From: Alsobacter soli | GTDB lineage: Bacteria; Pseudomonadota; Alphaproteobacteria; Rhizobiales; Beijerinckiaceae | DNA: 64,000 bases | Direction: 5' to 3' | NCBI GenBank assembly: GCA_945883115.1 | Contig: CAMCXA010000003.1 | Span: 1-64,000, forward strand | Notes under the pieces: model-generated | Told to the model about the DNA's origin: nothing | What the model saw: the letters and a program-made list of their open reading frames with translations, nothing else | Databases searched by the model: none | Translations under genes and position numbers: made by a program | Shown here: in pieces, positions 25,462-34,557 of the stretch | How the letters are laid out: each line of letters starts with the position of its first letter | How positions within the stretch are numbered: the stretch's first letter is position 1

Positions 25462-28395
25462 ATGTTTTTCTCGCGACTCGGAATAGGCGCCCGGTTATTT
25501 CTCGCGTTTATTGCAATTACCGCGGTATCCCTGACATCGGGCTTCACAAGTTGGCTCATCTTGCGCGAAATCTCAGAAGCGCAGATGAAAATGAACCTTG
25601 AGGCGCTACCTGCTGTTGCGGTGACGGAAAGAATGGCCGACCAGAGCGCGCGGCTTGTTGCTGCGGCACCTACATTGATCAGCTCAAAAGACACAGAATC
25701 CTGGTCAAAGCAGGACGCAAGCCTCGCATTATTGGCAAACGAGATTCAAAAATCTGTTGCAAATGCTCGGCTCTCTTTACTTGATCGCGGATCAGTGACG
25801 CAATTGGCAGAAACAGCTGACGCCCTTATTTCCAATTTATCACTTCAAAGCTCGCTCGTCAGGGAGCGACTGCAACTGGATCACGAATTTTTGGTTCACT
25901 CCGAAAAGTCTATTTTTGCGGCAACATCAATTGTGTCGCTTTCCGAGACGCTAGTTTCAAATGCGTCTGCAGGGGCTTCGGCTGTTGTTGCCGGACTTTA
26001 CGGATTGATTGATGACCCGGCGCGCCGAGAAGAGTCCTTCGATGCTCTTGATCGGCTGATCGAGCAGGATATTTATCTCCTCGACCGCATGTCCGAGTTG
26101 CGGTTGCGGAGTTCACAAATCGGTCTGTTGGTTAACCGGCTGACGCGCGCAATAAATCAAACAGAAGTTGCCGATATTGCGTTTGGTTATCAAGAACAGC
26201 TCCGCGTTGTGAGTAGACGGGTCGCAAGTATCGATGACCCCGTTCGGCGTGAGCAAGCCGAGGGATTTCTCTCGGTGCTTGCAAGTGCAGGTCGAAAAAC
26301 AAGCGCGGGCGATAGCCTCTTCAGCCAACGTCTCAGACTGCTCTCGATTGGTGATGAGCTTGATCGTTTGGCTCGTGTGAATCGCGATTTGTCGGGCTTT
26401 GTTAGTCAGATTGCGCAGGCTATGCTGAAGCAATCCGAGCAGTTCGCGCGAACGACGACCGAACGATCATCAGCGTCGGTAGAAGCCGGGTGGTATGGGC
26501 TTATCGCTTCATCCCTCGTTTCCTTGGTCATTTCAGGCCTGATTGTCTGGCTATATGTCGAGCGGAAGGTTGTTCGGCGTATTCTCAATCTATCCAAATC
26601 AATGCAGCGGCTCACGGATGGCGATTTGTCCGTCGATGTTAAAGAGGAAGGGACACATGAGCTTCGCGCACTGTCGAAAGCTGTGCGGGCCTTTCGCGAT
26701 GTGTCCCTTATGCGCCGTTCGCTGGAAGAAGAGCGAGAACGGACCAACGAGGAACTTCGGCGCCATAGGGAAGAGTTACAGATGCTTGTCAATGAAAGGA
26801 CAAGCCAGCTCAGCGAGATAAACACAAAATTGCAGCGCGAGGTTGTCCAGCACGCCGATGCCCGAAACAGGGCGGAGAGCGCAAGCCGGGCGAAGTCGGA
26901 CTTTCTGTCGACAATGAGCCACGAGATCAGAACCCCGATGACGGGGATGCTTGGGCTACTTAGAATTTTGCACGAGTCCCCGCTCCTCGAAGAACAAAAA
27001 AAACAGCTCGCTGTCGCGGCAGCATCTGGCGCGGCCCTGATGGGCATTCTGAACAGTATTCTTGATTACTCCAAAATCGAGTCCGGAAAAATCATTGTCG
27101 ACCCGGTCACTTTTAGCCTCGGGGAAACATTAGAGGGTATTGTTGTTTTGATGCGGCCATCAGCCAGGGAAAAAGGGCTTTCGCTGCATTTGGAAATTGA
27201 TCCCAATCTGGCGAAGGCTCATATCTGCGATAACGGAAAACTAAGGCAAATTGTTTTCAACCTCGTCAGCAACGCGATCAAATTCACCGAAACGGGTGAA
27301 GTGGTCGTCAAGGCAAAACTATTGTCCGAGCAGTCCGGCCATCAAAACTTAGAACTCTCGGTTTCAGACACCGGAATTGGCATTTCCAAGAGTGACCAAA
27401 AGCAGATCTTTGAGTCGTTTACACAAAAAGATGCATCGATCACAAGGCGTTTTGGTGGCACCGGTCTTGGGCTTGCGATCGCGCGCCAATTGGCGACACT
27501 TCTGGGCGGGGCTTTGACGGTTCGTTCAATCCCACGACGCGGGAGCACGTTCAGTTTTCGGTTATCTCTTCCGACCAGTGACCTGCCACTTGTGAAACGA
27601 CAGCTAAAAGATGCGAAGAAAACCCTCTCGAAAAGCTTGAAAATCCTGATTGTTGAGGATGATTCCACGACCCGTATCGTTGCGCAGTCCTTTCTTGAGA
27701 ATTTAGGCCATAGTGTCGTAACCGCGGCAGATGGTCGATCGGCGATCGATAACTTCGAGAATGTAAATCCTGATCTCGTTTTCATGGATATCAGTTTGCC
27801 GGGGATCGATGGCATTCAAACGGCGGCACAAATGCGCCAATTATCAAGTCACAAGTCGTTTCCGATCATTGCAATGTCTGCCCATGTTTTCCAGGATGAA
27901 GTTGCCCGTCATCTTCAATCGGGCATGAATGGTTTTGTCGGCAAACCTTTTACACCGGAAATGCTTGAGACGGTAATTAATGACGCCATCAACGGCAGAG
28001 CAGTTGCTCGGTCATGGACCGCTGTCGACCAAGAAGCATTCAGAAAAGATCTTGAGGCGCTCGGGACGGACGCCATGAAGAAGATTTTGGCCGCCGCTCA
28101 GGAAGCATTGCCGATAAGGTTCGTCGAAATGCAGGAGGCATTGACTGCCAAAGACATGCAACTGCTCGGCAGCCTTGCCCATGCAACACGAAGCTCCGCT
28201 GCTTCCGCAGGATTTCCTGGATTATATGCGAGTGCCGAAGCTCTTGAATTGGCCGCAAAAAATCAAAAAATATCGACGGCGCGCAAGCATATCCGCGAGT
28301 GTAAATCACGTTTCGAGATCGCGATGCGCGAGGCTAGCGAAGTTCTGGAAATGGATAAATTTCATAGTCAGGATAATTTACCTGCAAAAAGGTAG
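25462..28395 (+). CDS. torS: TorS-like tripartite hybrid sensor histidine kinase
   Basis: A 977-residue unorthodox kinase. Membrane segments lie at about 12-34 and 346-368 with a long helical periplasmic sensor between. HAMP (RRILNLSKSMQRLTDGDLSV) and a coiled coil follow. The HisKA motif FLSTMSHEIRTPM puts the phospho-His at about 487, and the ATPase boxes NLVSNAIKFTETG and GGTGLGLAIA come next. A receiver domain has Asp776 in LVFMDISLPG, and an HPt domain has His907 in LAHATRSSAASAGF. This is the TorS phosphorelay layout. ATG 25462 follows AGGAAG and starts the first membrane segment; earlier in-frame starts at 25396 and 25402 are less likely. The 3' end overlaps torR tail-to-tail by 28 bp. 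Confidence 0.85.
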   Translation: MFFSRLGIGARLFLAFIAITAVSLTSGFTSWLILREISEAQMKMNLEALPAVAVTERMADQSARLVAAAPTLISSKDTESWSKQDASLALLANEIQKSVANARLSLLDRGSVTQLAETADALISNLSLQSSLVRERLQLDHEFLVHSEKSIFAATSIVSLSETLVSNASAGASAVVAGLYGLIDDPARREESFDALDRLIEQDIYLLDRMSELRLRSSQIGLLVNRLTRAINQTEVADIAFGYQEQLRVVSRRVASIDDPVRREQAEGFLSVLASAGRKTSAGDSLFSQRLRLLSIGDELDRLARVNRDLSGFVSQIAQAMLKQSEQFARTTTERSSASVEAGWYGLIASSLVSLVISGLIVWLYVERKVVRRILNLSKSMQRLTDGDLSVDVKEEGTHELRALSKAVRAFRDVSLMRRSLEEERERTNEELRRHREELQMLVNERTSQLSEINTKLQREVVQHADARNRAESASRAKSDFLSTMSHEIRTPMTGMLGLLRILHESPLLEEQKKQLAVAAASGAALMGILNSILDYSKIESGKIIVDPVTFSLGETLEGIVVLMRPSAREKGLSLHLEIDPNLAKAHICDNGKLRQIVFNLVSNAIKFTETGEVVVKAKLLSEQSGHQNLELSVSDTGIGISKSDQKQIFESFTQKDASITRRFGGTGLGLAIARQLATLLGGALTVRSIPRRGSTFSFRLSLPTSDLPLVKRQLKDAKKTLSKSLKILIVEDDSTTRIVAQSFLENLGHSVVTAADGRSAIDNFENVNPDLVFMDISLPGIDGIQTAAQMRQLSSHKSFPIIAMSAHVFQDEVARHLQSGMNGFVGKPFTPEMLETVINDAINGRAVARSWTAVDQEAFRKDLEALGTDAMKKILAAAQEALPIRFVEMQEALTAKDMQLLGSLAHATRSSAASAGFPGLYASAEALELAAKNQKISTARKHIRECKSRFEIAMREASEVLEMDKFHSQDNLPAKR

Positions 28396-29078
28396 CCCTC
28401 ACAATGCGATGTAACGATCATTCTGGGTTTTCGGGAATCATCTTTCAGTTTTTGGCGCAATCGCCGAACCACCACATCGACTGTTCGATCCGATGGATCC
28501 CAATCACGATGGGCAATTTCGTGCAAGATCCGGTCACGCGACATGACTTCCCCGGGATGATTGCAAAGCAACGCTAATGCCTTGAACTCTGCTCTGGTGA
28601 GGTCCTGAAAGTCGCCGTCATTTGCCTGAAGGGTTCGATGCGATAAATCGAGTGTCCAATTGTCGAACTTGATGATTGTTCTTGCTTCACCGATACCGCG
28701 GCTTCTTTTAACGCGACGTAAAAGGTTCTTGACACGAGCAAGTAGCTCCCTCTGCTCGAAGGGCTTTGTTACGTAATCATCGGCGCCCATTTCCAAGCCG
28801 ACGATCCGGTCAATGCTGTCGGTTCGTCCTGTTACCAGAATAATACCGATCTCCGACTTCTCTCTTTGCTCGCGGGTGAGTTGCAGACCATCTTCGCCGG
28901 GAAGATTGATATCAAGCATGATCAAATCCGCAGGCCGCTCCGCAAGGATGCGGCGCATCTCGGCGCCATCTTCGGCCTCGCTAACCCGATAACCTTCCTG
29001 ACTGAAATAGGCAGCTAACTTCGTCCGAGTGACGGGGTCGTCTTCCACGATCAGAATATGGGCTTTCAGGTTTCTCAT
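28368..29078 (-). CDS. torR: TorR-like OmpR-family response regulator
   Basis: A 236-residue regulator. The receiver domain has ILIVEDDPVT, phospho-acceptor Asp56 in LIMLDINLPGEDGL, and IILVTGRTDSIDRIVGLEMG followed by ADDYVTKPFE. This stretch is very close to E. coli TorR. A winged-helix domain follows (LTRAEFKALALL, RTVDVVVRRLRQKL). It should be phosphorylated by TorS. Repeated TTAACAA motifs begin 10 bp upstream of its ATG, consistent with autoregulation and control of the divergent transporter. Confidence 0.88.
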   Translation of the reverse strand: MRNLKAHILIVEDDPVTRTKLAAYFSQEGYRVSEAEDGAEMRRILAERPADLIMLDINLPGEDGLQLTREQREKSEIGIILVTGRTDSIDRIVGLEMGADDYVTKPFEQRELLARVKNLLRRVKRSRGIGEARTIIKFDNWTLDLSHRTLQANDGDFQDLTRAEFKALALLCNHPGEVMSRDRILHEIAHRDWDPSDRTVDVVVRRLRQKLKDDSRKPRMIVTSHCEGYLFAGKLS

Positions 29079-29087
29079 CTTATTATT

Positions 29088-29187
29088 TTAACAAATCTTA
29101 ACAATTCTGTCCATGCTTTTAACTAATCAGAACCAACCGCTTAACAACTGCTTGTTAGCATCGGAGTTGCTTGCTCAGCATTGTTAA
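29088..29187. promoter_or_regulatory. cluster of TTAACAA repeats, candidate TorR binding sites
   Basis: TTAACAA occurs at 29088 and 29098 (exactly 10 bp apart) and at 29141, with a near match TTAACTA at 29119. TAACAACTGCTTGTTA at 29142-29157 is a perfect 16-bp palindrome. An inverted copy TTGTTAA lies at 29181. The starts 29088, 29098, 29119 and 29141 are roughly one or two helical turns apart, as expected for an OmpR-family regulator. The site serves both torR and the binding-protein gene. Confidence 0.55.
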
Positions 29188-29249
29188 AACTCTCGCTGTC
29201 ACGACTTGAGTACGCAAACGTTGAAAATGCCAGCTTTAAGGGGAATGAT

Positions 29250-30200
29250 ATGAATTTCAGTAAGCTTACAATTAGTAGCGCCTTGGCAATCGGCCTTATG
29301 GCTTCTGCTCCAATGACGACGATGGCGGCTGACTCTGCTGATCCGATTAAAATTGTCGTAAATAATTGGTCTAGTCAGGTTGTGCTCTCCAACATCATAG
29401 GCCAACTTCTTCAATCTAAAGGGTTGAATGTCGAGTACAAGTCATCCGATACGCAACTTCAGTATACCGCTATGACGGCGGGCGATATGGATTTCCAGGT
29501 CGAAGTCTGGGAAGGCTCGCAAGCTGAGTCTTTTGATAAGGCGGTAAAAGCGGGTGTTATTGATCTCGGCTCGCATACTGCGGTCACGCGCGAAGATTGG
29601 TGGTATCCGACGTATATGAAAGAAATGTGCCCAGGCCTCCCAGACTGGAAGGCGCTTGATGCATGTGCGGCAAAACTTGCGACCGCAGAAACTGGTAAAA
29701 AGGGCCGTTTCGTTGGGCCACCAGCCGACTGGGGCAAGCATTATTCTGATCGGATTCAGGCTCTCAAGATGAACTTCCAGGAAGTGCCTGTAGGTCAGGC
29801 TGCAACGCTTTGGGCTGAATTGCAGGCGGCATATGACCGAAAGGAGCCAGTTGTAATCTTCAACTGGACACCAAATTTCATCGAAGCAAAGTTTGAGGGT
29901 GAATTTGTCGAATTCCCGACCTATGAGCCTGCTTGCCTTACAGACAAAAAATGGGGTTCAAATCCGGATGCCGTTTATGACTGCGGCGCGCCAGCCAAAG
30001 GCTATTTGAAAAAAGCGGGTTCCAAGCAGCTTGGAGAAAAATGGCCCGCAGCAACAGCGATGTTGAAGAAGGTGAACTTCACAAATGCGATGATTGCTTC
30101 CGCTGCAGCATTGGTAGACGTCGATGGAATGACGCCTGAAGATGCGGCAAAAAAATGGATTGCAACCAATGAAACAACGTGGAAAACTTGGGTAAACTAA
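29250..30200 (+). CDS. quaternary-amine ABC transporter binding protein (ProX/OpuAC family, possibly TMAO)
   Basis: A 316-residue periplasmic protein; signal peptide from MNFSKLTISSALAIG to about MAA. The body is an OpuAC-type domain with aromatic residues suited to a trimethylammonium ligand (VNNWSSQVV, VEVWEGSQ, REDWWYPTY, FNWTPNF) and several cysteines that could form disulfides. Family ligands are glycine betaine, choline and, for TmoX, trimethylamine N-oxide. Because TorTSR-like genes lie beside it, TMAO or a relative is the best guess. ATG 29250 follows AAGGGG; the frame is open from 29181 but that stretch is regulatory DNA. Confidence 0.85.
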   Translation: MNFSKLTISSALAIGLMASAPMTTMAADSADPIKIVVNNWSSQVVLSNIIGQLLQSKGLNVEYKSSDTQLQYTAMTAGDMDFQVEVWEGSQAESFDKAVKAGVIDLGSHTAVTREDWWYPTYMKEMCPGLPDWKALDACAAKLATAETGKKGRFVGPPADWGKHYSDRIQALKMNFQEVPVGQAATLWAELQAAYDRKEPVVIFNWTPNFIEAKFEGEFVEFPTYEPACLTDKKWGSNPDAVYDCGAPAKGYLKKAGSKQLGEKWPAATAMLKKVNFTNAMIASAAALVDVDGMTPEDAAKKWIATNETTWKTWVN

Positions 30201-30218
30201 GCTCGTAAAAATACGTTG

Positions 30219-30257
30219 GAGCCGGGTGTAAAGAGTTTTTTCACCCGGCTCTTTTTT
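30219..30257 (+). terminator. intercistronic Rho-independent terminator
   Basis: GAGCCGGGTG (30219-30228) and CACCCGGCTC (30242-30251) form ten perfect pairs, followed by TTTTTT. It lies between the binding-protein gene and the ATPase gene and should let the binding protein be made in excess. Confidence 0.85.
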
Positions 30258-30325
30258 GAATTAGGCAAGCTTCGATTGTTGCATATTGCACGAAAGCGTC
30301 GGGGCTCAGATTGGCGGGATTTTAA

Positions 30326-31351
30326 ATGACGGATCGGGCTCAGATTTCCTGCCGTAATCTCTGGAAAATCTTTGGTGATAGCCCGAGAGATTTTCTCGAA
30401 AGGCACAGCTATTCACCAACGGACGCCGATTTCAAAGCAGAAGGCTATATTGGTGCGGTACGGGATGTATCCTTTGATGTCTTTCCAGGTGAAATCCTTG
30501 TGATCATGGGACTTTCCGGATCCGGAAAATCAACGCTGATAAGAGCTATTACTCGACTTAATGATCCGACAGCGGGGGAAATTCTTCTTGACGGTGCTGA
30601 TCTCCTGAAGACGACCTCAGCTGAGTTGATTGATCTGCGCAGACACAAAATGGGAATGGTTTTTCAACATTTCGGGCTTCTGCCTCATCGCAATGTTCTT
30701 GAAAATGTAGCATTTCCTCTTGAAGTCAGGGGAAGCTCGCTCATCGAGCGGGAGGCAAGAGCCCGCGAGATGCTGAAACTTGTGGGGCTTGAGGGGCGGG
30801 AGACCTATTTCCCGCGGGAATTGTCAGGAGGACAGCAACAAAGGGTCGGCATCGCTCGTTCTTTGGCTGTTGGGCCTGATATATGGTTTCTCGACGAGCC
30901 ATTTTCCGCTTTAGATCCCCTGATCAGACGCGAAATGCAGGACGAGTTCTTACGGTTGCAGCGTATGCTGAAGAAGACCATCGTCTTTATCACGCACGAT
31001 TTCGACGAAGCGGTTAGGTTGGCTGACCGCATCGGCATTATGAAAGATGGGCGTCTCGTCCAATTGGCGAACCCAGAAGTGATGATTTCGCATCCCGCAG
31101 ATGACTATGTTCGGGAGTTTGCCAAAAATGCGCCTCGTGACAAAATTATTTCTGTTGGAAGTATTATGTCAGTTGGTGATGGTAAAAGTATCGATATAAC
31201 TGTCTCTGAACATGACAAAATTGGTCATGTGGCAGCAATGGTTCTGGCCTCGGATCAGAATATTGGGGTTACAAATGCAGAGGGGGCGGTCATAGGCGTT
31301 GTGACGCGTCAAGCGATGATCGCAGCTCTCTTTCCGGAAAGTCGATCATGA
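30326..31351 (+). CDS. glycine betaine/TMAO-type ABC transporter ATP-binding protein (ProV-like)
   Basis: A 341-residue ATPase of the ProV/OpuAA group. The family N-terminal extension ISCRNLWKIFGD precedes the domain. Walker A is GLSGSGKST at residues 62-70, the signature LSGGQQQRV at about 166, Walker B IWFLDEPFSALD and the H-loop FITHD. A C-terminal tail of about 90 residues resembles a reduced CBS-type regulatory region. Its stop overlaps the permease start (ATGA). Confidence 0.88.
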   Translation: MTDRAQISCRNLWKIFGDSPRDFLERHSYSPTDADFKAEGYIGAVRDVSFDVFPGEILVIMGLSGSGKSTLIRAITRLNDPTAGEILLDGADLLKTTSAELIDLRRHKMGMVFQHFGLLPHRNVLENVAFPLEVRGSSLIEREARAREMLKLVGLEGRETYFPRELSGGQQQRVGIARSLAVGPDIWFLDEPFSALDPLIRREMQDEFLRLQRMLKKTIVFITHDFDEAVRLADRIGIMKDGRLVQLANPEVMISHPADDYVREFAKNAPRDKIISVGSIMSVGDGKSIDITVSEHDKIGHVAAMVLASDQNIGVTNAEGAVIGVVTRQAMIAALFPESRS

Positions 31352-33309
31352 CCGTTTTTAGCGCGATGGCCGAACCAGGGCGGGGAACTGATCATAAATC
31401 TCGATATATCGAGGCCGTAGCGCTAGGTTTAACGCTCTTACTAACAGTATTTTTATTCAAATTTTATCCTGAGACCGACAAATGGCCAACCGAGTGGGTT
31501 GTGCCATTTCGTGAATGGGTGACCAGTGCATTCGCCTGGTTTGCAACATTTGCAAAGCCTGCGACCCGTGCAATTGCATGGTTCATCACCCAACCGCTCG
31601 CCCTCGTCGAGGCGATGCTCTATCGGGGGCTTCCGGCATGGGGATGGCATCCGCTTCCATGGACGGCTGTTGTTGCGGGAACAACAATTCTCGGGCATTG
31701 GATTGGCGGGCGACGGCTCGCGCTTTTCTCCGGGTTGTCATGCTTTTATCTTGCGATATTCGGGCTATGGCCGGATGCAATGCAAACTCTGGCAATCGTG
31801 ATTGTCACCGTTCCACTTGCAGCCGCACTCGGCCTTGCGCTCGGAATTTGGGCAACACGGAACCCGAGTGTAGAGCGCAAGTTGAACACGATGTTCGATG
31901 TGATGCAGGCAACGCCGCATATGGCCTATCTTGTCCCGGTTATTATATTGTTCGGCTTCGGACAGGTGCCGGCACTTCTGGCTACGTTGATCTTTGCGAT
32001 GCCCCCTATGGCACGCTGCACCATCCTGGGGATCAGGACGGTACCCTCTGAAATTCTTGAAGCGGGGCGGATGTCGGGATGCACGCCAAGCCAATTGTTG
32101 TGGAAGGTCGAGCTACCTGCCTCACAGCAGACGCTTTTGCTCGGGCTCAATCAAGTAGTCATGCAGACGCTGGCCATGGCAGTCATCGCATCTCTTGTCG
32201 GAGCGTCGGGCCTCGGGCAAAAATTACTCTTCTCGCTTCAGCAGTTACAGGTGGGCAAGGCTGTCGAGCAGGGTATTGCCATTACGCTGATCGCAATTGT
32301 GCTTGACCTCATGACCCAGGCTTTCATGCACCGAACGCCGCCACGTTTTCCTGAAGGTGCCTCTTCGCTCCGTCGCCATCGCCATCTTGCAACGTTTATT
32401 GTCGCAACAATGATTGCCATTATTGTTGCGCTAATGGTTCCTGCCCTGGCAGTTTTTCCAAAAGAATTCATGTGGAGTTTTGCCGGACCAATCAATGATG
32501 GGGTGCGTTGGGTCTCAAAGAACCTATTTTCCACGATCAAGCCTGTGCGTGACTGGATAACGATCTGGTTGCTCCTTCCGATGCGGGATTTTTACCTCTG
32601 GCTGCCATGGCCCGTCGTTCTCGGTGTGCCCGCGCTGATCGGTCTGAAACTTGGCGGACCGAGGCTGGCGCTGGTGCCTGTTGTGCTTTTTGGCTTCCTG
32701 ATGTTGGCGGGATTTTGGACACCGCTTATATTCACGATTTATCTTGTCACCGCTTGCACGGTGCTTTGCATCCTGATTGGTGTGCCAGTGGGCATATGGG
32801 CTTCCCGAAGTGCGCGCGTTGCTCGTGTGGTCATGGCGATTTGCGACACGTTGCAAACCTTCCCGAGCTTCATCTACCTGATCCCGGTCATCATGCTGTT
32901 TCAGACGAGCGATCTCTCAAATGTGATTGCCATGCTGTTTTACGCGACAGTGCCAGCAATCCGTTATACGTACCTTGGAATGAAGCGTGTACCGCAAACA
33001 GTGCTGGAAGCCTCCACAGCTTCGGGGGCAACGCGATCTCAGAATTTATGGAAAGTGGAACTCCCGATCGCGTTCCCGGAAATCATGCTTGGCATCAACC
33101 AGACGATCATGTTCGCATTGGCGATGGTGGCGATCACGGCACTGATCGGGTCGCGCGATCTTGGGCAGGAAATCTACAAGGCGCTGCCGGGGGCTGATAC
33201 GGGGCGGGGATTACTCGCCGGGCTTGGGATTGCGTTTATCGGCATTACCGCCGATCGCCTCATCGGCGCTTGGGCGAAGCGGCGTAAAGCTGAGTTAGGG
33301 CTGATGTGA
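31348..33309 (+). CDS. fused tandem permease of the quaternary-amine ABC transporter (ProW-like, duplicated)
   Basis: A 653-residue membrane protein with two ProW-type permease domains in tandem. Each has its own coupling loop: ILEAGRMSGCTPSQLLWKVE in the first half and VLEASTASGATRSQNLWKVE in the second. A single chain would thus supply the whole membrane channel, as in TmoV/some choline transporters. The ATG overlaps the ATPase stop, and the next gene begins inside its last codons, so the operon is tightly coupled. Confidence 0.88.
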   Translation: MTVFSAMAEPGRGTDHKSRYIEAVALGLTLLLTVFLFKFYPETDKWPTEWVVPFREWVTSAFAWFATFAKPATRAIAWFITQPLALVEAMLYRGLPAWGWHPLPWTAVVAGTTILGHWIGGRRLALFSGLSCFYLAIFGLWPDAMQTLAIVIVTVPLAAALGLALGIWATRNPSVERKLNTMFDVMQATPHMAYLVPVIILFGFGQVPALLATLIFAMPPMARCTILGIRTVPSEILEAGRMSGCTPSQLLWKVELPASQQTLLLGLNQVVMQTLAMAVIASLVGASGLGQKLLFSLQQLQVGKAVEQGIAITLIAIVLDLMTQAFMHRTPPRFPEGASSLRRHRHLATFIVATMIAIIVALMVPALAVFPKEFMWSFAGPINDGVRWVSKNLFSTIKPVRDWITIWLLLPMRDFYLWLPWPVVLGVPALIGLKLGGPRLALVPVVLFGFLMLAGFWTPLIFTIYLVTACTVLCILIGVPVGIWASRSARVARVVMAICDTLQTFPSFIYLIPVIMLFQTSDLSNVIAMLFYATVPAIRYTYLGMKRVPQTVLEASTASGATRSQNLWKVELPIAFPEIMLGINQTIMFALAMVAITALIGSRDLGQEIYKALPGADTGRGLLAGLGIAFIGITADRLIGAWAKRRKAELGLM

Positions 33310-34499
33310 TATTTGGTGTTGCACATCGGAACTTCCGAGTTCTTTTCGGTGTGCTCGTCCTCAGCTTTGCTTTCGGTTCGCTCCACGCTTTCGGAGTGCT
33401 GATCGAGCCTTTGCAAAACATGCTCGAAACAGAAAGGGGGAGCATAAGTCTCGCCTATTCCCTTTCGATCATCGGCGTGACGACTGGTGTTTTTGTGAGT
33501 ACGCATCTCAACCGGATTCTAACACCTCAACAAATTGCTATTCTATGCGGAGTGATGGGGGCTTCTGGATTGGCGCTCGTTTCCAATTGGCCCTCTCTCG
33601 GCATGCTCCTGCTCGGATATGGTGTTCTTTTCGGACTCAGTAACGGGCTTGCCTATAGTCTTTTTCTTGAACAGGCAGCACGGGCTTTGCCGCAATCAAA
33701 GGGATTGGCCCTTGGCATTGCGACAGCAATGTATGGCGCCGGTGCGGCGGCGTTCACTCAAATTCTGTCTCCTCTTGCACATACTGACACACTTGACACT
33801 GCAATTGCGGTGCTTTCGTTTAGCGTGTTGCTTGCGGGCGGCCTTGCCGCCCTGATGTTTTCACGAGCGCGGATTGTCGTTGAGCAAGGAAACCTGCCCG
33901 CCCCAAACCTTCACCCTCAGGCGAGAGATATTTTCCGTTTGTGGGCGATCTATTGTCTTGCCGCTTCCGGCGGATTAATGGTCATTGTTCACGCGGTCGG
34001 TTTGATGCGGGGTTTCGGGGCTTCCGAGATATCGATTATGGCAGCGCCCACTTTGAATGCTGTCGGCAACATTGCCGGGAGCCTTTTAGGCGGCGTGATT
34101 GCGGACCGGTTGACAGCGCGGCGGGCCCTGGCCGTGCCGCTTTTGATTTCCCTTATTTCACTGGTAGTCATGCGTGTCGTCAGTTCGGAAGTTGCTCTGC
34201 TAGGACTGATGACGGCGTGCGGTTTCGGCTATGGCGCACTGATTGCGATTGTTCCGGTTGTAATCCGCAAGATATTTGACCCCGTTCACGTTGGCTGGGT
34301 TTTTGGACGAGTTTTTACTGCTTGGGGCATAGCTGGCTTGGTGGGGCCCTATGTAGCTGGCAATATTTTCGACCACACGCATGGCTATGAATTAGCCATC
34401 ATCGCGTCAATATGCTGTTTGGCATGCGCTGCCGGGCTCAACATGTTTGATAACTCCAGAACACACCAGGAAACAAAAGACAGGGAGTTAGATAAATAG
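33306..34499 (+). CDS. MFS transporter (OFA/monocarboxylate-like)
   Basis: A 397-residue protein with about 12 hydrophobic segments. It resembles the oxalate:formate antiporter-like MFS group (FGVLIEPLQNMLETERG near the first helices, TAWGIAGLVGPYVAGNIFD near the end). The GTG start overlaps the permease stop (GTGA), so it is translated with the uptake system and may move a related compound or product. The substrate cannot be assigned. Confidence 0.8.
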   Translation: MIFGVAHRNFRVLFGVLVLSFAFGSLHAFGVLIEPLQNMLETERGSISLAYSLSIIGVTTGVFVSTHLNRILTPQQIAILCGVMGASGLALVSNWPSLGMLLLGYGVLFGLSNGLAYSLFLEQAARALPQSKGLALGIATAMYGAGAAAFTQILSPLAHTDTLDTAIAVLSFSVLLAGGLAALMFSRARIVVEQGNLPAPNLHPQARDIFRLWAIYCLAASGGLMVIVHAVGLMRGFGASEISIMAAPTLNAVGNIAGSLLGGVIADRLTARRALAVPLLISLISLVVMRVVSSEVALLGLMTACGFGYGALIAIVPVVIRKIFDPVHVGWVFGRVFTAWGIAGLVGPYVAGNIFDHTHGYELAIIASICCLACAAGLNMFDNSRTHQETKDRELDK

Positions 34500-34557
34500 C
34501 GGAAAAAGGTTATTTATGTAAGATGGTTAGGTAAACACCGAAAATCTGCCTTCTTCC

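Noticed and set aside
28368-28395. Frameshift joining torS and torR
   Set aside because: The overlap is between opposite strands; both proteins have complete C-terminal domains, so no fusion or frameshift is needed.
31348-33309. Assembly artefact creating the double permease
   Set aside because: The two halves differ in sequence throughout, each with its own coupling loop, and such fused permeases are known in choline/TMAO-type transporters.
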